Origin: Neoalteromonas facilis
GTDB taxonomy: Bacteria; Pseudomonadota; Gammaproteobacteria; Enterobacterales; Alteromonadaceae
Direction: 5' to 3'
DNA: 64,000 nt
Assembly (NCBI RefSeq): GCF_002807665.1
Contig: NZ_PEAY01000005.1
Span: 62,001-126,000 of the forward strand
Under the pieces are notes generated by a model that made no database searches, was not told the DNA's origin, and saw only the letters and a list, made by a program, of their open reading frames with translations. Position 1 is the stretch's first letter. Every line of letters starts with the position of its first letter. Position numbers and translations under genes: made by a program. Below are positions 49,971-58,813 of this stretch, one piece after another.

Positions 49971-50117
49971 CTATTTGAATTTCATAGCGCCATTTACCAA
50001 CCCTACATACGCCACAATCCATTGCCTGATAAAATTGGGCTTGTTTTCAGGCTTGCTTTCTACAACGCTCATAACGTCTTCTTCGGTCAAAATAATTGCA
50101 GATATTGAGTGATTCAT
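49971..50117 (-). CDS. 48-aa protein under SoxR control, unknown function
   Basis: Read from the ATG at 50117 to TAG at 49971: MNHSISAIILTEEDVMS... ending VGLVNGAMKFK. A good ribosome site AGAGGAAA lies 4 bp before the ATG. Upstream, on the same strand, TTTACC and TAGGGT flank a 19-bp spacer filled by the SoxR palindrome, the same architecture as E. coli soxS. The protein is amphipathic with a possible C-terminal hydrophobic helix (QWIVAYVGLVNGA). I recognise no family. Expected to be induced by redox-active compounds. Confidence 0.72.
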   Translation of the reverse strand: MNHSISAIILTEEDVMSVVESKPENKPNFIRQWIVAYVGLVNGAMKFK

Positions 50118-50155
50118 TGCGTTTCCTCTTTGATTAGTGAAACACAACCCTAAAA

Positions 50156-50173
50156 CCTCAAGCTAACTTGAGG
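50156..50173. promoter_or_regulatory. SoxR operator
   Basis: CCTCAAGCTAACTTGAGG, an 18-bp dyad one base different from the E. coli soxS box (CCTCAAGTTAACTTGAGG). Centred between soxR and the 48-codon gene; on the minus strand it fills a 19-bp spacer between TTTACC and TAGGGT. Confidence 0.93.
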
Positions 50174-50214
50174 TAAAGTGTTATTTTAAATTTTTTTAAA
50201 TTCGGAGTAATCCA

Positions 50215-50664
50215 ATGGCCGGACAAGCATTGAGCGTCGGAGCTGTAGCTAAGCGATGCGGTGTAGCGGTATCGACATTACACTTCTATGAGCAAAAGGG
50301 ACTGATCAGCAGTCAACGCAATACCGGCAATCAGCGTCGTTATAAGCCTGATGTTTTACGGCGCGTATCCGTGATTAAAGCGGCTCAAACGCTGGGCATT
50401 ACGTTGCAAGAAATTAAACAAGTGTTTGCAGCATTACCCAATGAAAGAACGCCATCTAAACAAGACTGGGCTGATATTTCAGCCACATGGCATGTCATGC
50501 TAAATCAACGAATAAAAGCACTCGAAAGCCTTCGAGACTCGTTATCGAGCTGCATAGGGTGTGGTTGTTTGTCACTCAACAGTTGCCCGCTATATAACCC
50601 GAATGATGAGCTTGCGGTTAAGGGGCCGGGACCGGTTATTTTGAATGATCGTGAAGGAAAGTAG
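50215..50664 (+). CDS. soxR: SoxR redox-sensing MerR-family activator
   Basis: 149 aa: MerR HTH LSVGAVAKRCGVAVSTLHFYEQKGLISSQRNTGNQRRY, dimer helix and the [2Fe-2S] site CIGCGCLSLNSCPLYNP (about 119-135) with all four cysteines. It activates promoters with 19-bp spacers when the cluster is oxidised by redox-cycling agents. The SoxR box lies 42 bp upstream; no soxS in the window, as usual outside Enterobacteria. Confidence 0.96.
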   Translation: MAGQALSVGAVAKRCGVAVSTLHFYEQKGLISSQRNTGNQRRYKPDVLRRVSVIKAAQTLGITLQEIKQVFAALPNERTPSKQDWADISATWHVMLNQRIKALESLRDSLSSCIGCGCLSLNSCPLYNPNDELAVKGPGPVILNDREGK

Positions 50665-50686
50665 TTAGCGCTTTAAGAAGTCTAAA

Positions 50687-50708
50687 GTACGGTTCATACG
50701 AACCGCAC
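50687..50708. terminator. Hairpin between soxR and the XRE gene
   Basis: CGGTTC-ATAC-GAACCG with AGT/ACT extensions in the convergent gap. No T-run; weak candidate. Confidence 0.35.
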
Positions 50709-50726
50709 TTGAAGTGTTACGCCGCT

Positions 50727-51140
50727 TTACCAAGCTTCATTTTTATCGCCAAATCTAATAATCCAGCCCGTCAGATATGCGGCTAAGAAGCAAGTTGGCG
50801 TTGCTATAATGTCAGGTTTCAATAACCAAGAGGTAAATGCCAGTATTAACAATGTAAACTCTATAAATTGCACATGACGTCTTGAATTAATTCCCAACAT
50901 ATTGGCTTTGAACCACCAAGGCTGCTTTTTCCACTGTTCAGTTTCTTTATCTATCACAGTAATCTCCTCTGTTAATTTTGAAATATCTACTTCAAATACA
51001 GAGGCAAGGCATTTTAATGTTTCAATGCTAGCTTTTTGACCACTTTCCACTCGTTGGATTGTGCGCACATTTAAACCCGAATGCTCAGCAAGTTGCTCCT
51101 GAGACCATTCGTTTTTAGCTCTTAGCTTTTTTATAATCAT
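50727..51140 (-). CDS. XRE-family HTH regulator with two membrane helices
   Basis: 137 aa: XRE HTH (LRAKNEWSQEQLAEHSGLNVRTIQRVESGQKASIETLKCLASVF, about 6-49), a linker with QWKKQPWWFKANMLG, and two C-terminal membrane helices (about 92-108 and 112-128). Such HTH-2TM proteins (DUF-type HTH plus 2TM) tether the DNA-binding domain to the membrane; signals unknown. Divergent from the adaptor gene at 51561; with the palindromes at 51187-51240 it may regulate itself or the efflux operon. Confidence 0.85.
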   Translation of the reverse strand: MIIKKLRAKNEWSQEQLAEHSGLNVRTIQRVESGQKASIETLKCLASVFEVDISKLTEEITVIDKETEQWKKQPWWFKANMLGINSRRHVQFIEFTLLILAFTSWLLKPDIIATPTCFLAAYLTGWIIRFGDKNEAW

Positions 51141-51186
51141 AATAGTTCCTCAACACTCTGTGAGGCCATAATCCATCAAATAGCTC

Positions 51187-51240
51187 ACTGTCGGGTACGA
51201 CTTAACCCCGACAGTACTACTATAACTGTTCTACAACAGT
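51187..51240. promoter_or_regulatory. Two inverted repeats upstream of the XRE gene
   Basis: ACTGTCGGG...CCCGACAGT (51187-51195 / 51207-51215) and ACTGTT-CTAC-AACAGT (51225-51240). Both carry ACTGT/ACAGT ends. Possible sites for the XRE protein (start 51140) or the NtrC-type regulator; not LexA, whose arms are eight bases apart, not six or more. Confidence 0.4.
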
Positions 51241-51428
51241 AACATTTTACGAATATTTAGATTGAAGAATTGTTGGGTATTTGGATGTGAAAACCTATTG
51301 TTTTAAGTTGCCGTACATAAGAGATTCTCTTAGCTTCCTATTTACCCTCGCAACAATATGCACGTCAAATCGATAAGGGTGGGTAATTCAACAAACTACA
51401 AACACGCCCATTCATTTTATTCTACTTC

Positions 51429-51453
51429 GTTTTCGCAGAAATTTTACGAAAAC
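51429..51453. promoter_or_regulatory. Inverted repeat, candidate enhancer of the sigma-54 promoter
   Basis: GTTTTCG (51429-51435) and CGAAAAC (51447-51453), centred about 70 bp before the -24 element. Position fits an upstream activating site for the NtrC-family regulator encoded at 56031. Confidence 0.45.
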
Positions 51454-51510
51454 AACAATCCTCTCAGCCATTTGAAAAATTAATCTCAATAAAATCAATG
51501 CCCTATGTAT

Positions 51511-51526
51511 TGGCATAGAGGTTGCG
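51511..51526 (+). promoter_or_regulatory. Sigma-54 (-24/-12) promoter of the efflux operon
   Basis: TGGCATAGAGGTTGCG: the GG (51512-51513) and GC (51524-51525) are ten bases apart, as required, and the flanks agree with TGGCAC-N5-TTGCA. It lies 35 bp before the adaptor start. The operon encodes its own sigma-54 activator. Confidence 0.78.
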
Positions 51527-51560
51527 TTGTTCGTTACATCACTTTGTTCAGGAGTAAACG

Positions 51561-52811
51561 ATGGATATTAAAAGACAAAAAACGCGATCTGTGTGGCAGC
51601 GCAACAAGGTATTGTCCTTATGCGGGGTTACGTTGGTCGCGATTGTGCTTCTGTGGAAATTCTCTTTATCAGAAGATGGGCAGCATGTTACGAAAAAGGA
51701 CATGTGGTTTGGCACAGCACAATCTGGCGATTTAAAGCTAGAAGTTCAAGGGTTCGGAAAGCTCAAATCCAAGTATCAAAGGCTTTTAACCGCTCCAACC
51801 GGCGGCATAGTCGAGGAAATAGTCTTGAAACCCGGCGCTGTGGTAACTCAAGATGATGTGATATTGCGGCTGCACAACCCTGATTTAGACCAACAAGTCG
51901 TAAACGAGCGTTTATTGCTGAACACTGAAAAAGCCAACCTTCGCCAAACAAAAGTCAATAATCAGCGAGAACTGTTAGCCCAACAAGCGCGTCTCGCTGA
52001 ACTTGAAGCGAAATCTGGTGTAGCAAGCTATAACCTAGAAGCGACTACCACGCTTGCAGAGAAAGGCATCATTTCACAACTTGATCACAAAAGAGCTCAG
52101 TTGGAATCTCAGCAGCTGAAAAAGCAACTTACGATCGAAAATCAACGACTAACCCAATTAAAAGCCGTACACGAAGAGTCCATCAAAATACAGTTAGAGA
52201 AAATAGAGCAACAACAAGGCAAGCTAGCTGCCATTGAAGTCAAGCAATCTCTGTTGGTAGTCAAAGCCAGTATTGACGGCGTATTGCAAAAATTACCAAT
52301 AGAGCTAGGACAAAGTGTTTCCGAGGGTGAAATTCTTGCCTTTGTCGGTGGAACCAAGCAGTTGATTGCAGAAATCAATGTGCCGCAGAACCAAGTAGAG
52401 CAGATCCAAATTGGCCAAGACGTTCTGATCAATACACGCCAAGACAATACGCATGGGCTTGTCGTACGGATTGATCCCGTTGTAACAGGAGGTACTGTTC
52501 TAGTCGAGGTAGAGCTCACTGGCGATCTACCAAACAATGCGAGGCCGGAACTAAGTGTGGATGCAACAATTCAGGCTGGAGAGCTCACTAATGTAGTTTA
52601 CATTGAGCGGCCTGTGAATATTCAACCGGGCTCCACTGGCACCCTCTATCGACTCAATCAAAATCAAGATAAAGCCCACGCCACACCCATCACTTTTGGG
52701 GCTGAGGCTGGGAAGTACATTCAAGTGATTAGCGGTGCCTCGCATGGAGACCGCTTTATTCTGTCAGATACATCTCACTGGCAACAATTTGAATCCATTA
52801 TACTCATTTAG
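51561..52811 (+). CDS. HlyD/MacA-type periplasmic adaptor of an ABC exporter
   Basis: 416 aa membrane-fusion protein: N-terminal anchor (about 17-33), barrel-sandwich hybrid RLLTAPTGGIVEEIVLKPGAVVTQDDVILRLHNPDL, long coiled-coil hairpin (about 110-225), and returning lipoyl half VVKASIDGVLQKLPIELGQSVSEGEIL. It connects the inner-membrane transporter encoded next to an outer-membrane channel, whose gene is not in the window. First gene after the sigma-54 promoter. Confidence 0.9.
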   Translation: MDIKRQKTRSVWQRNKVLSLCGVTLVAIVLLWKFSLSEDGQHVTKKDMWFGTAQSGDLKLEVQGFGKLKSKYQRLLTAPTGGIVEEIVLKPGAVVTQDDVILRLHNPDLDQQVVNERLLLNTEKANLRQTKVNNQRELLAQQARLAELEAKSGVASYNLEATTTLAEKGIISQLDHKRAQLESQQLKKQLTIENQRLTQLKAVHEESIKIQLEKIEQQQGKLAAIEVKQSLLVVKASIDGVLQKLPIELGQSVSEGEILAFVGGTKQLIAEINVPQNQVEQIQIGQDVLINTRQDNTHGLVVRIDPVVTGGTVLVEVELTGDLPNNARPELSVDATIQAGELTNVVYIERPVNIQPGSTGTLYRLNQNQDKAHATPITFGAEAGKYIQVISGASHGDRFILSDTSHWQQFESIILI

Positions 52812-52825
52812 ACAGGAGACGTTTT

Positions 52826-53533
52826 ATGACCGCACAAGCCAATATTCAAATGAAGAACATAACCAAAGTGTACACGACCGAGGATATTGAGACTCACGCT
52901 CTTAGAGATATCAATCTGGATATATTTGAAGGCGACTATGTTTCAATATCAGGGCCCTCTGGATGCGGAAAATCGACACTTCTGACAATTTTGGGACTTC
53001 TAGACTCACCAAGTAGAGGCACATACTTCATTGCGGGACAAGATGTTAGCCAACTTGACGCTGACCAACGTGCTGATATTCGCAATCAACACATTGGGTT
53101 TATATTCCAAGCCTTTAACCTCATCGACGAACTCAGCGTTTTCGACAATGTTGCATTACCGCTGAGGTATCGCAATGAACCGCTTACCGAACAGGATATT
53201 AAAACGCGGGTAATGAACGCACTCGACAAAGTCGAGATGTCTCACAGAACCGCACATAAGCCCAATCAACTATCGGGTGGACAGCAGCAGAGAGTTGCGA
53301 TTGCTCGCGCACTGGTCGTAGAGCCTACCGTATTATTGGTGGATGAACCAACTGGTAACTTAGATTCCAAAAATGGTGATGCGGTTATGCAAATGCTGTC
53401 TGACTTAAATGAGCAAGGCACTACCATTTGCATGGTGACTCATGACCCCCGCTACGCAGACATGGCAAAGAGACAACTCTACTTGGCTGATGGTGTAATG
53501 CTAGCGACAATGGATGGAAGGGCAGCACTATGA
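52826..53533 (+). CDS. MacB/LolD-type ABC transporter ATPase
   Basis: 235 aa: Walker A GPSGCGKST, Q-loop, signature LSGGQQQRVAIARAL, Walker B VLLVDEPTGNLD and H-loop MVTHD. Works with the permease encoded next, whose start overlaps its stop by 4 bp. Together they resemble MacB split into two proteins. Confidence 0.93.
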   Translation: MTAQANIQMKNITKVYTTEDIETHALRDINLDIFEGDYVSISGPSGCGKSTLLTILGLLDSPSRGTYFIAGQDVSQLDADQRADIRNQHIGFIFQAFNLIDELSVFDNVALPLRYRNEPLTEQDIKTRVMNALDKVEMSHRTAHKPNQLSGGQQQRVAIARALVVEPTVLLVDEPTGNLDSKNGDAVMQMLSDLNEQGTTICMVTHDPRYADMAKRQLYLADGVMLATMDGRAAL

Positions 53534-55968
53534 ACGCTTTTCTTCAAGAACTAAAAATAGCGATTTATAGTCTACGGCGTCGCACTGGATTCGTAGCGAC
53601 CGTAGTGCTAACACTGGGCATTACACTAGGCGCATTAGTTACGTTCTTTAATCTCAACCATGTGTTGTTACTCAAGCCCCTACCTTATCCAGAGCATGAA
53701 CGCTTGCAACTCACGCAACATGTCATGATCGATAGCAATGGCGAAGCAACTCACAACTCACCTTTGGTTCCCGGACTACTGCACACCTATAAAAATCAAC
53801 AAAGCTTCGAGCTAATGACGATTTTGAGTACAGGGAGTGAATTTCTGACAAGTCATCATGAGCAACCTAGGCTGGCGGTAACATTCACAACACCAGAATA
53901 CTTTGAGTTGCTCGCCACACCCATGACAATAGGAAGAGCATTTACTCAAACCGAAGGGTTAGGGCAGAACAATCCGGTTGTGATATTGAGTTATCAAAGC
54001 TGGCAAAAGTGGTTTCAAGGTGACCCTCAAGTGCTGGGGCGTAAGATCACACTTCGCAATACCAGCTTCACCATTGTAGGTGTCGCCGCTCAGGACTTCA
54101 TGGAGCCTGAAATTCTTGGTGAACTCAGTGATGTTTGGGCCCCTTGGGATTTTAATGGCATGGATGAAAGCTTGCTTAAGAGTTGGAACAATGGTCAAGG
54201 TAATATTGCCGGGTTTGGCAGGCTAAATGCGACGACTGATGAACGTGAAGCGCAAGCACAACTGAGTAATTCGTTAGCTGATGCATATCAAAACTTTCTA
54301 TCCGGTATTGAGAATCGAGCCGAATTAAGTGGCAACATTGTGTTGCGCTTTCAATCACTCAAAAGTCGGCTACTCGGCGATAGTCATTTACAAGCACTGT
54401 TGTTAATGGGGTCGGTTTTTGCCTTACTGATCATCGCCAGCGCTAATGTCATAAACCTCTTCTATTCTAGAGCAGCAGAAAAACAGAGAACTTTTGCCAT
54501 TCAGGCTGCATTAGGCGCTCGTAAGAGACACCTATTTACAGCTATGTTTGCAGAGAGTTTGATCTTAACAATTGCGTCAAGCCTGCTGGGGCTAGTTATC
54601 GCAATGTGGGGTATAGATTTAGTCAAATCGTTGGGGCAAGGGCAGTTCAACCGTTTACACGAATTAGGGTTGGATATGTGGGCCATACTATTTAGCCTGT
54701 TTGTGTCAATTGTTTTAGCCGCAGTATTTTCATTGTTGTCTAGCAGCGTGGTTAACTACGACAACCTGAAAGAACAGCTACAGAGTAGTGGTAAAGGAAG
54801 CGGCCTACAGATTTCTAAACAGACGCGAAACCTATTGGTTGTCAGCCAAATATTTTTGGCCAGCTTACTGCTGATTGGTGCTTCAATGGTGTTGGGCCAA
54901 GCATACTCCGTCATGAATAAATCGCTTGGCTATGACAAAACCGTGATGCACAGTTTCTCGCTTGATGAGCGTGTTGGGTTGATTGAAGCCGATGAAATTG
55001 CAAGAAGAAATCAAATGATTAGCGACATCACAACACGCATAAATCAGCTTCCACAAGTCGCTGCTATAGCGCCGTCATTCAATACCGCTATTGGTTATAA
55101 TATGACGATGGGTGCGATGGATAGAGACAATAATAAGCGTGGTTCTTTCCCAACCAATTTTGTATCTTCAGAATATTTCCAGACCTTACAAATTCAAGTT
55201 GTTGAAGGGAGAATGTTCAGTGAACAAGAAGTTAGAGATAACGCCCCTGTTGCTGTTTTAAGTCGTTCCGCGGCTGAGCAAGTTAGCCAAGGGGAGAGTG
55301 TTGTGGGACTGAAGTTAACCATTGGTGGCGGCCCGCTTAGAACCATCGTGGGAGTAGTAGAAGATGTGTTTGATCCAGTGCGCACAGATGAAGCGCAATA
55401 CCACGATGCATACTTACCTCACGCTCCATGGAATATTCACTTTATCATGCGTTTACAACCGGGTGCAGAATTGGAAAGACAGCAGCTTGTAACGCTTATC
55501 CGCGATATTGATCCTGGTTTGAGACTAGCCAACTACAGAAGTTTTACCGAGAGACATGACAGTGTAATGCTGCAAGATAGGATAACAGCGGGTGTTGCTG
55601 CAGGACTATCAACCCTTGCATTATTACTCGCTGGCACAGGTATATTTGGCGTACTAAGCTACAGTTCCCATATGCGACGTTATGAGTTGGGCGTTCGAAT
55701 GGCATTGGGTGCGAAAACGAGACAAATCAGCGCCATGGTGATTAAAGACAACATGAAACCTATAGGCATTGGCCTAGCACTAAGCCTGATTGTCGCTGCG
55801 GCATCTTATGTGGTGGGGCAACAATACTTTGGTTGGTTTGATGGGTATAGTGTGTCTCCCTTGGCCATTACGGTACCGGTAATTTTGTTAACCGCGCTAC
55901 TAGCGAGTTTTCTACCGGTGAGAAATGTGATCCGAAAAGATCCGATAAAAGCGTTAAGAAACGACTAA
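53530..55968 (+). CDS. MacB/FtsX-type ABC transporter permease with two FtsX cores
   Basis: 812 aa: N-terminal TM, periplasmic MacB-PCD domain, FtsX core with three helices (about 288-405), a second TM/periplasmic unit (about 430-670) and a second FtsX core (about 680-800). Motifs LRRRTGFVATVVLTLGITLGALV, ALGARKRHLFTAM, MALGAKTRQISAMVIKDN and FLPVRNVIRKDPIKALR are family hallmarks. Such mechanotransmission permeases move peptides, lipids or macrolides through periplasmic adaptors. An IR at 55976-56000 follows. Confidence 0.92.
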   Translation: MNAFLQELKIAIYSLRRRTGFVATVVLTLGITLGALVTFFNLNHVLLLKPLPYPEHERLQLTQHVMIDSNGEATHNSPLVPGLLHTYKNQQSFELMTILSTGSEFLTSHHEQPRLAVTFTTPEYFELLATPMTIGRAFTQTEGLGQNNPVVILSYQSWQKWFQGDPQVLGRKITLRNTSFTIVGVAAQDFMEPEILGELSDVWAPWDFNGMDESLLKSWNNGQGNIAGFGRLNATTDEREAQAQLSNSLADAYQNFLSGIENRAELSGNIVLRFQSLKSRLLGDSHLQALLLMGSVFALLIIASANVINLFYSRAAEKQRTFAIQAALGARKRHLFTAMFAESLILTIASSLLGLVIAMWGIDLVKSLGQGQFNRLHELGLDMWAILFSLFVSIVLAAVFSLLSSSVVNYDNLKEQLQSSGKGSGLQISKQTRNLLVVSQIFLASLLLIGASMVLGQAYSVMNKSLGYDKTVMHSFSLDERVGLIEADEIARRNQMISDITTRINQLPQVAAIAPSFNTAIGYNMTMGAMDRDNNKRGSFPTNFVSSEYFQTLQIQVVEGRMFSEQEVRDNAPVAVLSRSAAEQVSQGESVVGLKLTIGGGPLRTIVGVVEDVFDPVRTDEAQYHDAYLPHAPWNIHFIMRLQPGAELERQQLVTLIRDIDPGLRLANYRSFTERHDSVMLQDRITAGVAAGLSTLALLLAGTGIFGVLSYSSHMRRYELGVRMALGAKTRQISAMVIKDNMKPIGIGLALSLIVAAASYVVGQQYFGWFDGYSVSPLAITVPVILLTALLASFLPVRNVIRKDPIKALRND

Positions 55969-55975
55969 TATTTGA

Positions 55976-56000
55976 GTCAGGCTGTCGCGCATAGCCTGAC
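55976..56000 (+). terminator. Perfect inverted repeat between permease and regulator genes
   Basis: GTCAGGCT (55976-55983) and AGCCTGAC (55993-56000), 9-nt loop, no T-run. Might lower readthrough into the two-component genes or protect the upstream mRNA end. Confidence 0.4.
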
Positions 56001-56030
56001 TTACATTGAAACACAATTGGGATAAACGGT

Positions 56031-57431
56031 ATGGAACCGGTCATATTAGTGGTAGATGATCAGGTCGATCTGCGTTTGAGTACGCGCCTAGTGCTAAACA
56101 ACTATGGATACACTGTGCTAGAAGCTGACTCTCCAGAACAAGCGCTTCGCATGCTTGATGAAAAGACGCGAATTGATCTGGTGTTGCTAGACATGAATTA
56201 CAACAGTGATACTACCTCTGGCGAGGAGGGATTATGGTTCCTGAAAAAACTACAGGAGACGTCTTCCAATATCCCTGTGGTACCCATGACGGCTTGGGCC
56301 AGTATTGAACTCGCTGTGAAGGCAATGCAACTTGGTGCCAGCAACTTTATTGAAAAACCATGGAAGAACCAGCGGTTGTTACAAGTTATCAAACAACAAT
56401 TGCAAATAAACGATTTGCAGAAAGAAAACCGCAAACTTAAGCAGCAACAGCGGGACAAACAAGCAGAACAAAAATCGCTTGTTTGGGAGTCGAGTGTGAT
56501 GACGGAGTTGATGAACAAGCTTCAGCGCTTAGCGCGCTCCGATGCGGCTATTTTACTAACAGGCGAAAACGGCACTGGTAAAAGTTCTGTGGCTCAATTC
56601 ATTCACGAAAATTCCAGCCGCAGTGAAGGCGACTTTATTTCAGTGAATATGGGAGCTATTCCAGAGTCATTGTTTGAGAGTGAAATGTTTGGCCACATTA
56701 AAGGCGCTTTTACCGATGCAAAAGAGAATCGCATCGGGCGCTTTGAGCTAGCAGAAAATGGCACGTTATTTTTAGACGAAATTGCCAATATCCCGATGTC
56801 TCTACAGGGGAAATTACTGCGCGTACTAGAAGAAGGCTATTTCGAGAGAGTGGGTTCTAGTGTTAGCCAAAAAGCCAATGTTCGATTGGTTTGTGCGACC
56901 AACGCAAACCTAACAGATTTGATTGAGCAGGGGCTTTTTCGCGCTGACCTTTATTTTCGATTAAATACATTGGAGGTAAATATTCCCGCTTTGCGCCATA
57001 GACAAGAGGATATTTTCCCACTCGCCCAACAATTCCTTAAATTGCATGGTCACAAATATGGGTTAGGAGAACTGGAGTTATCAGCTTCAGCCATCGATAG
57101 ACTCCACCAATACCACTGGCCCGGTAATGTTCGAGAATTAGGGCATATTGTTGAAAGAGCTGTGTTGTTGGCCGACCAAACCCTGATCAGTGGCAAAGAC
57201 ATCGACCTTGGTACTTTACCCTCACCAGCAGAGTTGACAAAAACAGACATAGACAACGATATCCCTTTAATTCCTTTGGTCGAGGCTGAACAAAATCTGA
57301 TAAAAAAAGCCTTAACATTACATAACGGCAATGTACAAGCTGCTGCCAAAGTATTAGGAATTACTGACAGTGCGCTATATAGACGCATGGAAAAATTTAA
57401 AATAGTTAAGTCTTATGTCAATGGAACCTAA
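56031..57431 (+). CDS. NtrC-family sigma-54-dependent response regulator
   Basis: 466 aa: receiver with phospho-acceptor Asp in LVLLDMN (about 53-59), AAA+ domain with Walker A GENGTGKS (about 184-191), Walker B TLFLDEI and a C-terminal Fis HTH (NGNVQAAAKVLGITDSALYRRMEKF). The sigma-54 contact loop reads GAFTDA rather than GAFTGA, a variant also seen in other members. It should activate the -24/-12 promoter at 51511, closing a loop. Overlaps the kinase gene by 17 bp. Confidence 0.94.
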   Translation: MEPVILVVDDQVDLRLSTRLVLNNYGYTVLEADSPEQALRMLDEKTRIDLVLLDMNYNSDTTSGEEGLWFLKKLQETSSNIPVVPMTAWASIELAVKAMQLGASNFIEKPWKNQRLLQVIKQQLQINDLQKENRKLKQQQRDKQAEQKSLVWESSVMTELMNKLQRLARSDAAILLTGENGTGKSSVAQFIHENSSRSEGDFISVNMGAIPESLFESEMFGHIKGAFTDAKENRIGRFELAENGTLFLDEIANIPMSLQGKLLRVLEEGYFERVGSSVSQKANVRLVCATNANLTDLIEQGLFRADLYFRLNTLEVNIPALRHRQEDIFPLAQQFLKLHGHKYGLGELELSASAIDRLHQYHWPGNVRELGHIVERAVLLADQTLISGKDIDLGTLPSPAELTKTDIDNDIPLIPLVEAEQNLIKKALTLHNGNVQAAAKVLGITDSALYRRMEKFKIVKSYVNGT

Positions 57432-58749
57432 AGCTGAAAGTCAGCGTTCGAATAACGCAAGTGGGTTATCACTAGAATCTGAACTGAAATATCTATCGAT
57501 TTTATTCTTGTTAATAGTGACGGCTCTCTTTGTATTAGTCGCTTACTTCGCAGATTTATCGTTGAAGCTCTCGCTGAGTATATTCCTCATTCTCATAATA
57601 GGCTTGGGCGCCTATTTATTAAGGGTATACCGGCGTGTTGTCCAGCCAATGGATAACTTAGTGAATATCATCGAAGCCATTAGACTCGAAGATTATGGGC
57701 TATCGCCAAGGTTGACGTTTAAACAGGGCGTAATGGCTCAACTGCTGAGTGAAACAGCAAACTTGGTTGAAGTACTACAGCAACGCAAGGAGCGGTATAA
57801 CCAGCAAATTTATCTTATTTATCGCTTAATTGAACAACTCGACCTTCCTGTCATGGTATTTGACGAAAAGTTACGCCTTAGTCATGGAAATGAAGCTTTT
57901 GGAAACTGGTACGGGCAGCCATGGGGGGTCGTCAAAGGCTTATCTTGCAAAAGAATTGGGCTTGATGTCGCAAAAAATGGACGTTGGCAGTTTATAAATC
58001 CGGATATTCATCAGGGCTGGCAGATACGCAGTAGTCGGTTTGCGAATGGCCGTGATATTCATCAATTAATCATACTTAACAATATCAAGTCAGAAGTAAG
58101 ACAAGTACAACAAGATGCTTGGCAACAAATCATTCGGGTACTCACTCACGAAATTAGGAACTCTTTGACGCCAATTTGTTCAATGACGGAATTGATGTTA
58201 GACACTCCCGAACTGGATGAAAAGCTGCGCACTCCTTTGCAAGTTATTGATAACCGCAGTACAAATTTACTCAACTTCGTAGAGCGTTACGCAGATACAG
58301 CTAAGTCTATTAAGGTAGTTAAAAAGGAATTAGCGACTGACACTTTAATAAAAAAAATATGCCCTCTATTTCCTGACAATAGTATTCAATTTTCAGGGCC
58401 TGGCTTAACCCTATTCGCTGATCCCGTGCTACTCGAACAAGTATTGATTAACTTGATTCGCAATGGCATGGAATCACAAAGATCTAACAAGTGTAAGGAT
58501 CCGGTCATTATTGAATTTGATGATACAGAGGTCCAAACCACTATTAGAGTGAAAGACAAAGGCGTTGGTATCGCCAATCCAAGCAATCTGTTTGTACCAT
58601 TTTACACGACGAAAGAGGGAGGCCAGGGGATCGGGCTTACCCTTTGCCGTAAAATTGTTGAACAACATCAGGGCAGTCTGACTTTATCAAATCGTTCCGA
58701 TGGGGGTGCGATAGCAACTATTCATTTACCCAAAGAAAAAACCGCCTAA
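57415..58749 (+). CDS. Sensor histidine kinase
   Basis: 444 aa: two N-terminal TM helices (about 27-48 and 54-70) with almost no periplasmic loop, HAMP/PAS-like linker (about 95-225), H-box VLTHEIRNSLTPICSM (His ~245), N-box VLINLIRNGMES, G1 VKDKGVGI and G2 GGQGIGLTLCRKIVEQH. With so little exposed protein it senses membrane or cytosolic cues, or the ABC transporter itself, as in Bce-type systems. Partner of the overlapping regulator gene. Confidence 0.93.
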   Translation: MSMEPKAESQRSNNASGLSLESELKYLSILFLLIVTALFVLVAYFADLSLKLSLSIFLILIIGLGAYLLRVYRRVVQPMDNLVNIIEAIRLEDYGLSPRLTFKQGVMAQLLSETANLVEVLQQRKERYNQQIYLIYRLIEQLDLPVMVFDEKLRLSHGNEAFGNWYGQPWGVVKGLSCKRIGLDVAKNGRWQFINPDIHQGWQIRSSRFANGRDIHQLIILNNIKSEVRQVQQDAWQQIIRVLTHEIRNSLTPICSMTELMLDTPELDEKLRTPLQVIDNRSTNLLNFVERYADTAKSIKVVKKELATDTLIKKICPLFPDNSIQFSGPGLTLFADPVLLEQVLINLIRNGMESQRSNKCKDPVIIEFDDTEVQTTIRVKDKGVGIANPSNLFVPFYTTKEGGQGIGLTLCRKIVEQHQGSLTLSNRSDGGAIATIHLPKEKTA

Positions 58750-58813
58750 CTGAGAGTCGTTAGCTTACAAGCGGCGAAAAAGCTATTTATGGGTTACGAG
58801 CCTGATTTTCTCG

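Noticed and set aside
51225-51240. ACTGTTCTACAACAGT as a LexA box
   Set aside because: The arms CTGT and ACAG are six bases apart, not eight, and no SOS gene follows.
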